Shown in pieces: positions 30,035 to 39,300 of a stretch of DNA of 64,000 nt. Location: assembly GCA_963783095.1 (NCBI GenBank), contig CAWAMR010000018.1, forward strand, positions 186,001 to 250,000, in the 5' to 3' direction. Under the pieces are notes generated by a model. The model made no database searches, was not told the DNA's origin, and saw nothing but the letters and a program-made list of their open reading frames with translations. The position numbers were made by a program, and so were the translations under genes. Each line of letters starts with the position of its first letter. Within the stretch, counting starts at the first letter, position 1. Source of the DNA: CAWAMR01 sp963783095. Its GTDB lineage: Bacteria > Planctomycetota > Planctomycetia > Gemmatales > Gemmataceae.

Positions 30035-31069
30035 ATGAATCGACAGCTATGTGTATTGTTGGCAGCCTTGATTGGCTTCGTGACCTATTCGAATTCCGCG
30101 CAGTCGCAAGACAAAATCGAACGCAAGGATCGCAAGGCTCAGGATAAACTGGTTATCATCTCCGGTGATATCGTTCAAGAAAGTCCCGCCGGCATCAACT
30201 TCAAGACCAGCACCAAGACCGAGTTGATCCCACCCGCCGACATTGTTCGAGTCGTGTACAACAAGGTTCCGGTCACGGCCCGGCTGCCCTTCAACAATTT
30301 GTTTCTGGTCGAGGAAAAGGAAAAAGACCCCGCAAAGTTATTGAAGCTTTTCAAGGACTTTGAGCCTTTCATCTCAACCGCCGGTCCGGAACCCAAACGC
30401 TACGTCCAGTATCGCGTCGCGATGTTGAGCGTTCACGCAGCCAAAAAACAGGCCGATCTGGAGCAAGCTCTGGTGCTGCTGACCACTCTCATTAGCGCTC
30501 ACCCGGACTCTTGGGAATATCCCCTGGCAGGCGCAGGCAGCCCGAATGCAGATCGACAAGGGCGACTTCACGGCAGCGGGGAAAACGCTGGAGGCTCTCA
30601 CGAAAAATGAAGCGGTGCCTGCCGATATCAAGCAGGAAGGCCGCCAATATGTACGTGGACGTGCTCTTTCAAAACAACGAGTTCGACAAGGTGAAGGAAC
30701 GCATCGCTGCCGCCAAGGCAGCGCCGGGAACATCGGAACTTCAAAAAACTCGCTTGGGAGTCTACGAGATAGGCTGCGAAGCAGGGCGATTTCAAGCTCG
30801 ACGCTATTGTGAAGAAACTGGAGGACACGATCAAGAAGACCACCGACAACGGCGTCAAGGCGCTGGCTTACAACATCATGGGCGACTGCTACATGAAGAG
30901 CAAGGAAAAGCGCAAGGCGATGTGGGCGTGGTTATGGGTCGATGTGGTCTACTATCAGGATATCGGCGAGCACATGAAGGCAATGAATCGGCTGCTGAAA
31001 TATTTCACAGATGAAGCCGATCTGGAAAAGAAGCAGCTCTACGAGGAAAAGATCAAGCGGACGCGCTGA
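30035..31069 (+). CDS. secreted TPR-like protein, frameshifted
   Basis: About 340 residues. A signal peptide (MNRQLCVLLAALIGFVTYSNSAQS) starts at 30035. A small strand-rich domain follows: LVIISGDIVQESPAGINFKT and ELIPPADIVRVVYNKVP. Helical repeats then run to the end (GDFTAAGKTLEALTK, NNEFDKVKERIAAAKAAPG, KALAYNIMGDCYMKSKEKRK), closing with LYEEKIKRTR. Frames change near 30530, 30640 and 30775. The last 11 codons with the stop are duplicated at 31384-31422. Likely partner of the preceding TPR protein. Confidence 0.6.
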
Positions 31070-31075
31070 TTTGCC
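31037..31075 (+). repeat. 39-bp direct repeat, left copy
   Basis: Last 11 codons and stop of the TPR-like gene plus a few bases. It matches 31384-31422 at 38 of 39 positions. The pair brackets an antitoxin and toxin remnant. Confidence 0.85.
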
Positions 31076-31135
31076 GTGGGGCAGGCTTCCCGGCCTGCCA
31101 ACGGTCATCACCGCAACCTAAAAAAAGGACAAGCC

Positions 31136-31364
31136 ATGCCTCCGCTATCGTTGGAACAACGCGTCGCTGCCCTGCAACAAGAGATTTCGGAACTGAAGTC
31201 GCGGCGAACCGACGGGCGCGAAAAGGATTGGCGGCGAACCATCGGGATGTTTACCGATAATCCCGGTATGCGGCGAGCTTTTCGCCGAGGCCATGAAACT
31301 CCGCGAGGCCGACCGCAGCAAGGCGCGCCGACCGCCGCAGAGAAAGCGACCCGCCCAATCATGA
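31136..31364 (+). CDS. VapB-like antitoxin, one frameshift
   Basis: A 75-residue protein. MPPLSLEQRVAALQQEISEL forms a coiled-coil N-terminus, then KDWRRTIGMFTDNPGM. The frame changes near 31270; the other frame gives ELFAEAMKLREADRSKARR and ends RPAQS with TGA at 31362-31364, overlapping the toxin ATG in an ATGA junction typical of toxin-antitoxin operons. It presumably bound the PIN toxin that followed, now reduced to its first residues. Confidence 0.6.
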
Positions 31365-31383
31365 TCCTGCTTGATGCCGGCCA

Positions 31384-31422
31384 CTCTACGAGGAAAAGAT
31401 CAAGCGGACGCGATGATTTGCC
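31384..31422 (+). repeat. 39-bp direct repeat, right copy
   Basis: Second copy of the 3' end of the TPR-like gene, including its stop codon, with one mismatch to 31037-31075. It truncates the PIN gene. Confidence 0.85.
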
Positions 31423-31451
31423 CTCGTTCCCAAGCGGAGCTTGGGAACGAG
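31423..31451. repeat. short palindrome CTCGTTCCCAAGC
   Basis: CTCGTTCCCAAGC (31423-31435), GGA loop, GCTTGGGAACGAG (31439-31451). A perfect 13-bp hairpin directly after the right direct repeat. Confidence 0.85.
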
Positions 31452-31575
31452 CGTTCTGATAACCTTTGTGGTCGCCAACGCCGATCTTCGCACCTTTGCT
31501 TGCATGTTTTCGCCCGATCCGCTATCTTTTCTCATCATGAAGCAAGCCAACTTCTGCTTCTGAAAAGGAGTTCAC

Positions 31576-33965
31576 ATGTTGAGACAATTTGCCGGCGCAA
31601 TAATATTCTTGTCGATCATCTCGCCCGAGACTCAGGCCGAAGAAACACCCGCTGAGTCGATCCTCTTACCCAAGGTTCCGACCAAAAGAACACCCGCCGA
31701 GTCGATCCTCTTACCCAAGGCTCGGGCCGAAGGAACACCATCTGAACCTAACATCTTGCCTGGTGCTCGGACCCAAGAAAAACCCGTTGCCGCGCCGCTT
31801 CGTTTGGAAATCCATGTTCTGAGCGTTCCGGAATCGATCGGAAATCTGCTGAAAAAATTCCAAGGAGGCGATCCGCGTGCGCCAGTCACGTTGATCGGCG
31901 AAGGTGAAACGCAACTATTTATTCAGCTTGCAAACGCCGATCCGCGAACCCACTTCCTCGTGGAACCCCGCATGAGTTTCATAAAGGGCGACAACGCCAC
32001 CGTGCTAAAGGATGGAGCGGCAAACATCGAACGTGGCCGGACCCAGACTTTTCTGACCGATCTGAAGGTAAAAACGGTTGACGGTAAAAAAGTCATTGAG
32101 CCGGCCAACACCGCCCATTTTTTGGGGGTTCGTGCGGAAATTCGAGTCATCGAGAGGCCCAATAAGAGCAAAATTCTTCTGGATTTGAAGGCGAATATCA
32201 GCCAATTGGTCGGCCTGACTCTGGAACCGAAAGAGAATCATCGCATTCAAAAACCCAGGATCAAAACGATTTCCCTGTCAGGTCGCGATGAGGTTGACGA
32301 GGGCGACACACTGGCTTGGATCAGTGAGCCGTACAACGTGGAAAAGAGAAGTCAGTCTCGCCTGAAAGTACTTGGCGAGATTCCAGCTCTGAATCGCTTT
32401 TTGGCAGAGGGTGATTGTGAGCGCGAATCGCGCCAAATACTGATCCTGGTCACTCCTATCACCCCGGAACCGCCGCACAATTACATCGAAGAAGCATTGA
32501 ATACGATCCGGAAGAAATCAACAGAGCGGGAACCAAACCAAATCGAAAACACCAAGCCGGCGCTCTTCGCTCAGGAACGAAAATACCAAGAAGTCGATCC
32601 CAACGGCGCAGTGGCCGAAAAATACTATTTCCTCAAGGATTATCAACACGCCCAGAAATACTTTCGTAGGGTGGCGGAAAATACCAAGAATCCGCCACAA
32701 ACTGCCGAGATACGTGCGCTTCTTTGAAGCCGAATGTCAACGATTGCAAGGCAACTGGCCCAGCGCCATGTCAACCTATAAACGTCTGCTGCACGATTTT
32801 TCCTTCGGTGTCTACCGGGAACAAACCGTGGCAAAGATGTATGAAATTGCCAGGTATTGGCTTGAAAATACCTTGAAACAATTCGATGCAGAGAAAGAAC
32901 GAGAAGAAGGCAACTACCCCATCGTGCCCTGGAACTTCTTTCTCCTCGAGAAATCGAAACCAACTTTCAATGTCGAACAGTGCGCACTTCTTATGCTGGA
33001 AGAAGTCTACTACCACGATCCCACCGGCGCATACGCCGAAAAGGCACTTTTTCTCGTGGGATATGTGAATTTTCAACGCGGCAACTTCCGTGTCGCCGAC
33101 CAATTCCTCAGCGCACTGGTTGTGATGGAAGACCGGTCTGGGAAACCATCTCCTTTGAAAGAACTGGCAAAGGAGTTGGTCATCATGGCGAAGTTCGACA
33201 TTTCGGGTAGTATCTGTTTCGATGACCGCAAGCACGCGGAAGCCATGAAAATGCTGGGCCGGCAATCGGTGCTGGTTCGCGCGGTTTCAGCGCCGGTGGA
33301 AACACCGCCCACGAAACCGTCCGAGCCGGCGACCGCCCCGAATAAGCAAGAAGGTCGCGAGATTGCGGAAGTCATTGTTAAGGGCAACACTCTTTACAGC
33401 GATCAGGAAATCCTCAGTCAAATCTCAACTCTGTGCGGGGCGAAGATACCGTATCAGTACGATGCAAGAGGATGTGTCCCGTTTGTACCAAACCGGCTGG
33501 TTTCGCCCGAAGAGGATCGGCGCAGACACATCAATCAAGGAAGATGGGAAGGTCGTGGTTATCTTGCACGTTGAAGAATTGCCGGGTGGCACTCAATTTC
33601 CGCCAACATTCAGTCGCCGGTTGATGACTGAGCTGAACGGCAAAAAAGCAGCGAGACCGACCGCGACGGAAGCCAAAGTTTCGTCTTCCGTTCAGACCAG
33701 TCTATCACTCGAAGATGGACGCGACTTCGGCAAAGCCATCTCGGAAAGTACGAGAGATTGCGTCAACGCCATGGCGGAACTGTTGCGGGATCAAATTCGG
33801 GATGATACCCGAGATGCAATGTGGCGAGTGGAGGAGCTTTCGAAGATCTTTGTTCTGTCTCACGAAATAAATGAGGATATCCGTATCGGTTGGGCGGTAC
33901 TACATCGAACCGCCATGTTCCTATACTGGGGCAGGTACAGATTACCCTTTTTGCCCATGCATTGA
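31576..33965 (+). CDS. secretin-like, TPR and POTRA-like multidomain protein, frameshifted
   Basis: About 795 residues over three frames (31576-about 32700, about 32700-33462, about 33463-33965). A signal peptide is followed by three 15-residue repeats of TPAESILLPK type. A secretin-like domain then runs to about residue 310 and ends LKVLGEIPALNRFLAEGD..ESRQILILVTPIT, the usual end of type II/III secretins. TPR-like helices follow (EKYYFLKDYQHAQKYFRRVAE, LFLVGYVNFQRGNFRVADQF). Next comes a POTRA-like unit: IAEVIVKGNTLYSDQEIL, EDVSRLYQTGWF, VVVILHVEE. Expected in the periplasm or outer membrane. Order is clear; function is inferred only. Confidence 0.65.
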
Positions 33966-33983
33966 TCCCAGGAACCAGAACCA

Positions 33984-35788
33984 ATGACCGTCACCAAACT
34001 CCCGCTTCGCGCTGAAGTTTCACCTGGCGATACCTGGGATCTAAACAGCCTGTTTCCTTCCGATACCGCATGGGAAAAGACATTCGCCGAGTGGGAATCG
34101 AAGATCGATGGCTATGCTGAGTTCCGCGGCAAACTCGCCCAGAGCGCTGACACATTGGCCGAATGCCTGCGTTTCGATACCGCTTTCGATCGTCTCGGGG
34201 ACCGGCTCGGCACTTACGCCTTCCTCAAGGAAACCGAGGATGTTTCCAACAGTGCCTATCAAGGTATGAGCGGCGCGACATGGGGATCGCCGCCCGAGCT
34301 GCGGAAGCCGCCAGCTACATTCGTCCCGAAATTCTTGCTATCGCCGATGCAACGATCGCGACCTTCATCCAGTCGCCGCAATTGGCGGACTATCGCTTGG
34401 CGCTGGAGCGATTATTGCGCTTTAAGCCGCATACCCTTTCCGAGAAGGAAGAACGACTGCTCGCAATGCAGATGGAGACGGTCCAGACGCCGCGCAACGT
34501 CTTCGATCAACTCACCGATGCCGATTTGAAGTTCGGCACCATCGAGATCGAACCCGGCCACACCATCGAACTGAGCCATTCTTCCTACATGGTGTGTCTG
34601 GAGAATCCCAACCCGGAACTCCGCAAGAAAGCCTTTCACCAGTATTACGCCGAGTTCAACGATCACGCCAACACGCTCGCGGCAACCTTTGCAGGCTCCG
34701 TCAAACAGGATGTCTATCACGCGCGGGTCCGCAACTACGCGTCAGTGCGCGATGCCGCGCTGTTCCCCGACAAAATGCCGATCTCAGTTTACGACAACCT
34801 CATCGCAGCGGTACGGGCCAATCTCCCGGCCGTGCATAAGTACTATCAAGTCCGCAAACGGGCGATGAAGTTGCCCGAGATTCATTTCTACGACACCTAT
34901 GTTCCGATCGTGAGCGGCCTGCAATTGCGCAAGACCTGGGACGAAGCCGTCAACATGGTAATAGAGGCACTTGCGCCGCTCGGTCAAGACTACATCCGAA
35001 TCCTGACCAAAGGACTCGGGGGCCGGTGGTGCGATCGCTACGAAAACAAGGGAAAGCAGCAGCGGCGGCATTCAGTTCAGGCTGCTTCGACAGCGACCCG
35101 TATATCCTGATGAACTATCAGGCCGATGTGCTCGATCACGTCTTCACGCTGGCGCACGAAGCGGGTCATTCGATGCACTCGTATTTCTCGCACAAGATCA
35201 GCCCTATCACATATGCAATTACACCATCTTCGTGGCCGAGGTGGCCAGCACCTTCAACGAACAACTACTCGGCCGATATCTCGCGACCGCGCCAGGGATG
35301 ATCGCGAGCGCGCCTACCTCATCAACCGCGAAATCGACGATATTCGCAAAACGATCGTCCGCCAGACCATGTTCGCCGAATTTGAGAAAATGACCCATGA
35401 ACTCGCCGAAGCGAACGAGCCTTTGACATTGGAGCGATTGCGCGGGGAATATCGCAAGCTCCTGGACGCCTACTTCGGTCCCGAATTCATACTCGACGAT
35501 GAACTGTCCCTGGAATGCTTGAGAATTCCGCACTTTTACCGGGCGTTTTACGTGTACAAGTACGCAACCGGCATGTCGGCGGCGATTGCTCTCGCGGATC
35601 GTGTGACTCATGGTGGCAAGGCGGAACTGGAAGCGTATCTCGGATTCCTCAAGGGAGGCTGCTCGAAAGATCCGCTCGACTTATTCGCGCAATGCCGGGG
35701 TGGATATGGCAACACCGGAGCCGGTGGATCGCGGCATTCCTCGCGATTCGGAAAGCTGGTCGATGAACTCGATGAGTTGTTGACGTAA
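33984..35788 (+). CDS. pepF: oligoendopeptidase F (M3B metallopeptidase), multiply frameshifted
   Basis: About 600 residues of a zinc oligopeptidase that degrades short peptides in the cytoplasm. In order: WDLNSLFPSDTAWE, AYQGMSG, then another frame RDMGIAARAAEAASYIRPEI, NPELRKKAFHQYYAEFNDHANTLA and SVYDNLIAAVRANLPAVHKYY. After a shift near 35052 come SSGCFDSDPYILMNYQ and the zinc motif LAHEAGHSMHSYFSH (HExxH). YTIFVAEVASTFNEQLLGRY with the third ligand Glu follows in yet another frame (35217-35285), then REIDDIRKTIVRQTMFAEFE and FYRAFYVYKYATGMSAA. About six indels, all motifs present. Start 33984 gives the standard N-terminus. Confidence 0.88.
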
Positions 35789-35839
35789 GGCGGTGGTATC
35801 ACCTTGCATTCAAACAGGTCGCCAATTCAAGCTCTGCCT

Positions 35840-35974
35840 TTTCCCCTCTCCCCTGTACTCAGGGGAGAGGGTTAGGGTGAGGGGCAAACCTTCAACCTTC
35901 ACAGACGCGTCTCTCAGGGAGAGAGGCATTTCCCCTCACCCTAGCCCTCTCCCCTGAGTACAGGGGAGAGGGAA
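35840..35974. repeat. inverted repeat with 43-45 bp arms
   Basis: TTCCCCTCTCCCCTGTACTC.. (35840-35884) pairs with ..GAGTACAGGGGAGAGGGAA (35932-35974), almost perfectly. Each arm contains its own small palindrome (CCCCTGTACTCAGGGG). Lies after pepF and before the oxidoreductase gene. Confidence 0.9.
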
Positions 35975-36134
35975 CCAGAAGTGCAACCCTCGTCTTGCCA
36001 CAAATAATTGCCGCACTTTACGCCTTGTTCGGCGAGCTTTCGCATTTTGCGCGTGACATCAGGGCTTGTTCCTATCACAATAAACAGGTATCTACACGCC
36101 ATTTACTCTACCTGCCTTGCGAGGATTTCGATTC

Positions 36135-37427
36135 ATGGCTACTCCTTCCTCAACTACGTCACGACGTGACTTTCTCGTCACCTCGACCACTGCAGCGGTA
36201 GCTGCGACCACTCTGATGACCGGCGGCGTTTTCGCTGCGGGCAACGACACGCTCAAGATCGGTCTGATCGGCTGCGGCGGCCGGGGTACGGGCGCTGCCA
36301 AAAATGCCTTGCTTGCCGATCCCAATGTCACATTGACCGCCATGGGCGACGCCTTCGCGGACCGCATCCAGGAAAGTCTGGGTGCTCTCAAACGGGGCAA
36401 ATTGGTGAATCGGGTCACGGTGACGCCGGAAACCTCGTTTGTCGGCTTCGATGCTTATCAGAAAGTTCTCGATAGCGGTGTCGATGTCGTATTGCTCTGC
36501 ACCCCGCCGCACTTCCGTCCGCAGCATCTGCGCGCTGCGGTCGAGGCCAAGAAGCACATCTTCTGTGAAAAACCGCTCGCCGTGGATAGCACGGGCATCC
36601 GTTCCGCCATTGAGAGCGCCCAACTGGCCAAGAAAGCGGGTATCAATCTCATGTCCGGCTTCTGCTATCGTCACGACTACGCCAAACGCGAGACGATTAA
36701 GCGGATTCACGACGGCGAGATCGGCGACGTTCTGGGCATGCAGGTCAACTACAACACCGGCCCAATCTGGTATCGCAAGGTCGACAAACCGTTCAACTCG
36801 ATGACTTACCAGTTGCGCAACTGGTATTACTTCACCTGGCTTTCGGGCGATCACATCGTCGAGCAGCACGTTCACAACATGGACAAGATCTCCTGGGTAT
36901 TGCAGGGTCAAATGCCGGTCGCCTGCACGGGCGTCGGCGGCCGGGCGGCCCGCACCGCCAGCATCTACGGCAACATCTACGACCACCATGCCGTGACCTT
37001 TGAATATGCCAACGGCATGCGGGTTGTTTCGGTTTGCCGGCAAATGGACGTTCCCTACAACGATGTCTCGGATCATGTCATCGGCAGCAAAGGCAACGCC
37101 GAGTTGATGAGCCATACCCTCAGCGTGGGCGGCAAGAAGAAATGGAAGTATGAAGGCGAGGCCCCGGATATGTACCAGGTCGAGCACAACGAACTTTTCG
37201 CGGCGATCCGGGCCGGGAAGATAATCAACGACGGCGAGTCGGCCACCCGAAGCACCTTGATGGCGATCATGGGTCGCATGGCAAACTACACCGGTGCCAA
37301 GGTATCCTGGGACTTTGCGCTCAACGAGTCGAAGGAAAACCTGACCCCGCCGAAATACGATTGGGAGACCGAGATTCCCGAAGCGCTGGCCAGGATCGCA
37401 GTGCCGGGAGTGACGAAGTTGGTCTGA
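36135..37427 (+). CDS. Tat-exported Gfo/Idh/MocA oxidoreductase
   Basis: A 430-residue NAD(P)-dependent sugar or polyol dehydrogenase family member. Tat signal TTSRRDFLVTSTTAAVAATT near residue 7-26, then the Rossmann start IGLIGCGGRGTGAAKNAL. The EKPLAVD motif (catalytic Lys) follows at about residue 155 and GFCYRHDYAKRE after it. FTWLSGDHIVEQHVHNMDK carries the probable catalytic His pair. Secreted Gfo/Idh/MocA proteins are highly expanded in planctomycetes; substrate not known. The start at 36135 (MATPSS) fits the Tat peptide. Intact. Confidence 0.9.
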   Translation: MATPSSTTSRRDFLVTSTTAAVAATTLMTGGVFAAGNDTLKIGLIGCGGRGTGAAKNALLADPNVTLTAMGDAFADRIQESLGALKRGKLVNRVTVTPETSFVGFDAYQKVLDSGVDVVLLCTPPHFRPQHLRAAVEAKKHIFCEKPLAVDSTGIRSAIESAQLAKKAGINLMSGFCYRHDYAKRETIKRIHDGEIGDVLGMQVNYNTGPIWYRKVDKPFNSMTYQLRNWYYFTWLSGDHIVEQHVHNMDKISWVLQGQMPVACTGVGGRAARTASIYGNIYDHHAVTFEYANGMRVVSVCRQMDVPYNDVSDHVIGSKGNAELMSHTLSVGGKKKWKYEGEAPDMYQVEHNELFAAIRAGKIINDGESATRSTLMAIMGRMANYTGAKVSWDFALNESKENLTPPKYDWETEIPEALARIAVPGVTKLV

Positions 37428-37431
37428 ACTT

Positions 37432-37539
37432 AGTGTTCAGTGTTCAGTTTTCAGTGTTCAGTAAATGCAAAGGCAGTAGTCTTCAGGCTGCAAGGCATTT
37501 ACTGAACACTGAACACTGAACACTGAACACTGAACACTG
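37432..37539. repeat. inverted repeat built of GTGTTCA units
   Basis: AGTGTTCAGTGTTCAG..TAAATGC (37432-37468) pairs with GCATTTACTGAACACTGAAC.. (37495-37539); each arm is itself a tandem 8-base repeat. It starts 5 bases after the oxidoreductase stop. Confidence 0.9.
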
Positions 37540-37548
37540 GGGGCGAAA

Positions 37549-37845
37549 GTGGTAAAGCGAATCCGCTGCCGTTGTGGTGGGGTTGCCGAGTGCAAATTGT
37601 GTCGCGGAACGGGAAAGTTCGACTATGAGGTCGGCGATCGAGGCATGCAGCCATTCACTTGCCCCAATTGTGAGGGGACCGGAGCGTTTGCCGATTCAAA
37701 TCTGCCTGGAGGTAAGCGCATCTGTCCCACCTGTCAGGCGCAAGAACGGTGGACCCGGCGACAGCGCCGACGGGTTCTCTTTGGGAGGCGCTCCGGCAAT
37801 TCTTTTTTGGAGCGTGAATCAACCCGCGTGTTTCCTGCTGTATAG
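37549..37845 (+). CDS. small cysteine-rich zinc-finger protein
   Basis: A 98-residue protein starting at GTG. Cysteines are paired as CRCGGVAECKLCRGTGKF, then FTCPNCEGTGAF and ICPTCQAQ. The CxxCxGxG pattern resembles the DnaJ central zinc domain, but no J domain is present. The basic C-terminus after CQAQERW may be affected by an indel, and its last 27 bases overlap the converging flavoprotein gene. Confidence 0.55.
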   Translation: MVKRIRCRCGGVAECKLCRGTGKFDYEVGDRGMQPFTCPNCEGTGAFADSNLPGGKRICPTCQAQERWTRRQRRRVLFGRRSGNSFLERESTRVFPAV

Positions 37846-38998
37846 ATCCGGTGTCCCGCGCCCTGAGGATAGCGCTGAACACATCGCGGAGTTGGTCGAA
37901 GCCGGCGCAAAGCAGAAAGCGCGAGTCGCGCCCAAAACTCTTGGCACCCAGAATGAAATAATTCGGTTCTGGTTGCCGAACCGTTGCCGAGCGATCGGGT
38001 TCCAGGACGTGCAGTTCCCGGCTCAACGTATGCTCCGGGAGATAGCCGACGTTGGCAATGACGTGCATCAACCTCCCACGTCATAGGCTCCCCGGCAATT
38101 CGAGCAGTCACTCGAAAACCGCGATCCGAACCATGACACTCGATCGCATCAATGACGGTCTGCGCATGATATTCGAGATTTCCCTCGCCGCGCGTGGCCA
38201 GGCCGTTGGCCCGCGTGCCAGACGATCCCGTTCGCGGAAGGGATCGGCGGGATTGCACGGCAACGGAGTTCCGCGCGGGCCTCGCGTCACCCAGATGACC
38301 CACGTCGCGGAATTGTCTTCCGCCAGCGCAGCCAGGCGCATACCGTCGTCGCCGCCGAGTAGCCGCCGCCGATTACCAGCGTGCTTTTCCCGGCATACGC
38401 CGCTTTTTCGCGCCTTGAATGTCTTCAACACCATAGGCGATTTGCTTTTCCGCGGCGATCTCGCCGATAGCGGGAATACCGCCTTCGCCCAGCCAGCGAT
38501 GCCGGCCATACGTCCCGGAACAATCGAGAACAACATCGGCCTCATCGACCCTTTCCACTTGTTTCGGCTCGCGGACCAATAGACGAAACGGAGCATTCGC
38601 TCGTTTCGTGTCGCTCGGCGGATCGGTCTTCAACAATCCAGCCCGGCCAATGTACATGACCTCGGTTTTGACCTGAATGGAACTGCACAAGGCCGACGTC
38701 AACGATAACGGTGAGAGGTAGTTTTCGCGATAGTCGAGTCCTGTAAGCAGATCGTTGGCAGAGGGCAGTTGATGTGAAGGATGCTCCTTGCGAATTTCTT
38801 CAAGCCCCAAGGGTGTCGAGTTCATACCAAACGGAGTGAAGAGGCGAACGTGCCCCCAGCGCCCAAGATATTCGCCAATCTCGCCGCGTTCGTAGATGGT
38901 GACGCTCAAGCCGAGTCAGGCACATATAACCCGGCTTCGAGACCAATAGGCCCCGCGCCGATGATTGCGATTCGTAAAGGTTCGGGTTTGGCCATCAT
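37819..38998 (-). CDS. FAD-dependent NAD(P)-binding oxidoreductase, frameshifted
   Basis: About 390 residues over at least five frame segments. The start MMAKPEPLRIAIIGAGPIGLEAGLY (from 38998) is the dinucleotide fold. Later segments give FTPFGMNSTPLGLEEIRKEH, EADVVLDCSGTYGRH, a second nucleotide site STLVIGGGYSAATT, EYHAQTVIDAIECHG, VIANVGYLPEH, and ARDTG..-type end. The likely C-terminus is DLYSRKHAG with TGA at 37819-37821. The two GxGxxG motifs fit thioredoxin-reductase-like or monooxygenase-like flavoproteins; precise reaction unknown. Convergent with the zinc-finger gene. Confidence 0.7.
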
Positions 38999-39078
38999 GT
39001 CCTCGTGCAGAAATCCATAACACAAATACCATAATGCAGCGAAATGCAGAATCCCGAAATTCAAATACCAAATGCAAA

Positions 39079-39262
39079 CTAACCACAGAGTCACAGAGAA
39101 CACAGAGAAGACAGAATTAGCCACGGCTTGAACGCGGATCAAAAGACAAAAGAAAAACCAGCCACAAATAGCATGTTTTTGAATCTATCCGTGTTTAATC
39201 CGTGGCTAATCGGCAATTCGATTTTATTTCTTTCTCTGTGATCTCTGTGACTCTGTGGTTAG
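39079..39262. repeat. inverted repeat, CTAACCACAGAGTCACAGAG family, copy 2
   Basis: Outer arms 39079-39110 and 39230-39262 are near copies of the arms at 13375-13510. An inner pair (TTAGCCACGG / CCGTGGCTAA) nests inside. The right arm ends 39 bases before the ATG at 39301. Confidence 0.85.
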
Positions 39263-39300
39263 AATGTCTTTTTTCCTCCTTCGCTGAGCGATCTGTAACC

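Larger units (their letters stand above)
31361..31459 (+). pseudogene. PIN-domain toxin, only the N-terminus left
   Basis: Begins MILLDAGH, the start of a PIN ribonuclease with its first acidic residue Asp5, in ATGA overlap with the antitoxin stop. After about eight codons the sequence is replaced by the right copy of the 39-bp repeat and then a hairpin, so the frame runs on without PIN features to 31459. The toxin is certainly non-functional. Confidence 0.65.

Noticed and set aside
37432..37539. Repeated GTGTTCA units considered as a CRISPR array
   Set aside because: Units are 7-8 bases, without spacers, and the two halves are inverted, so it is a hairpin of short tandem repeats.
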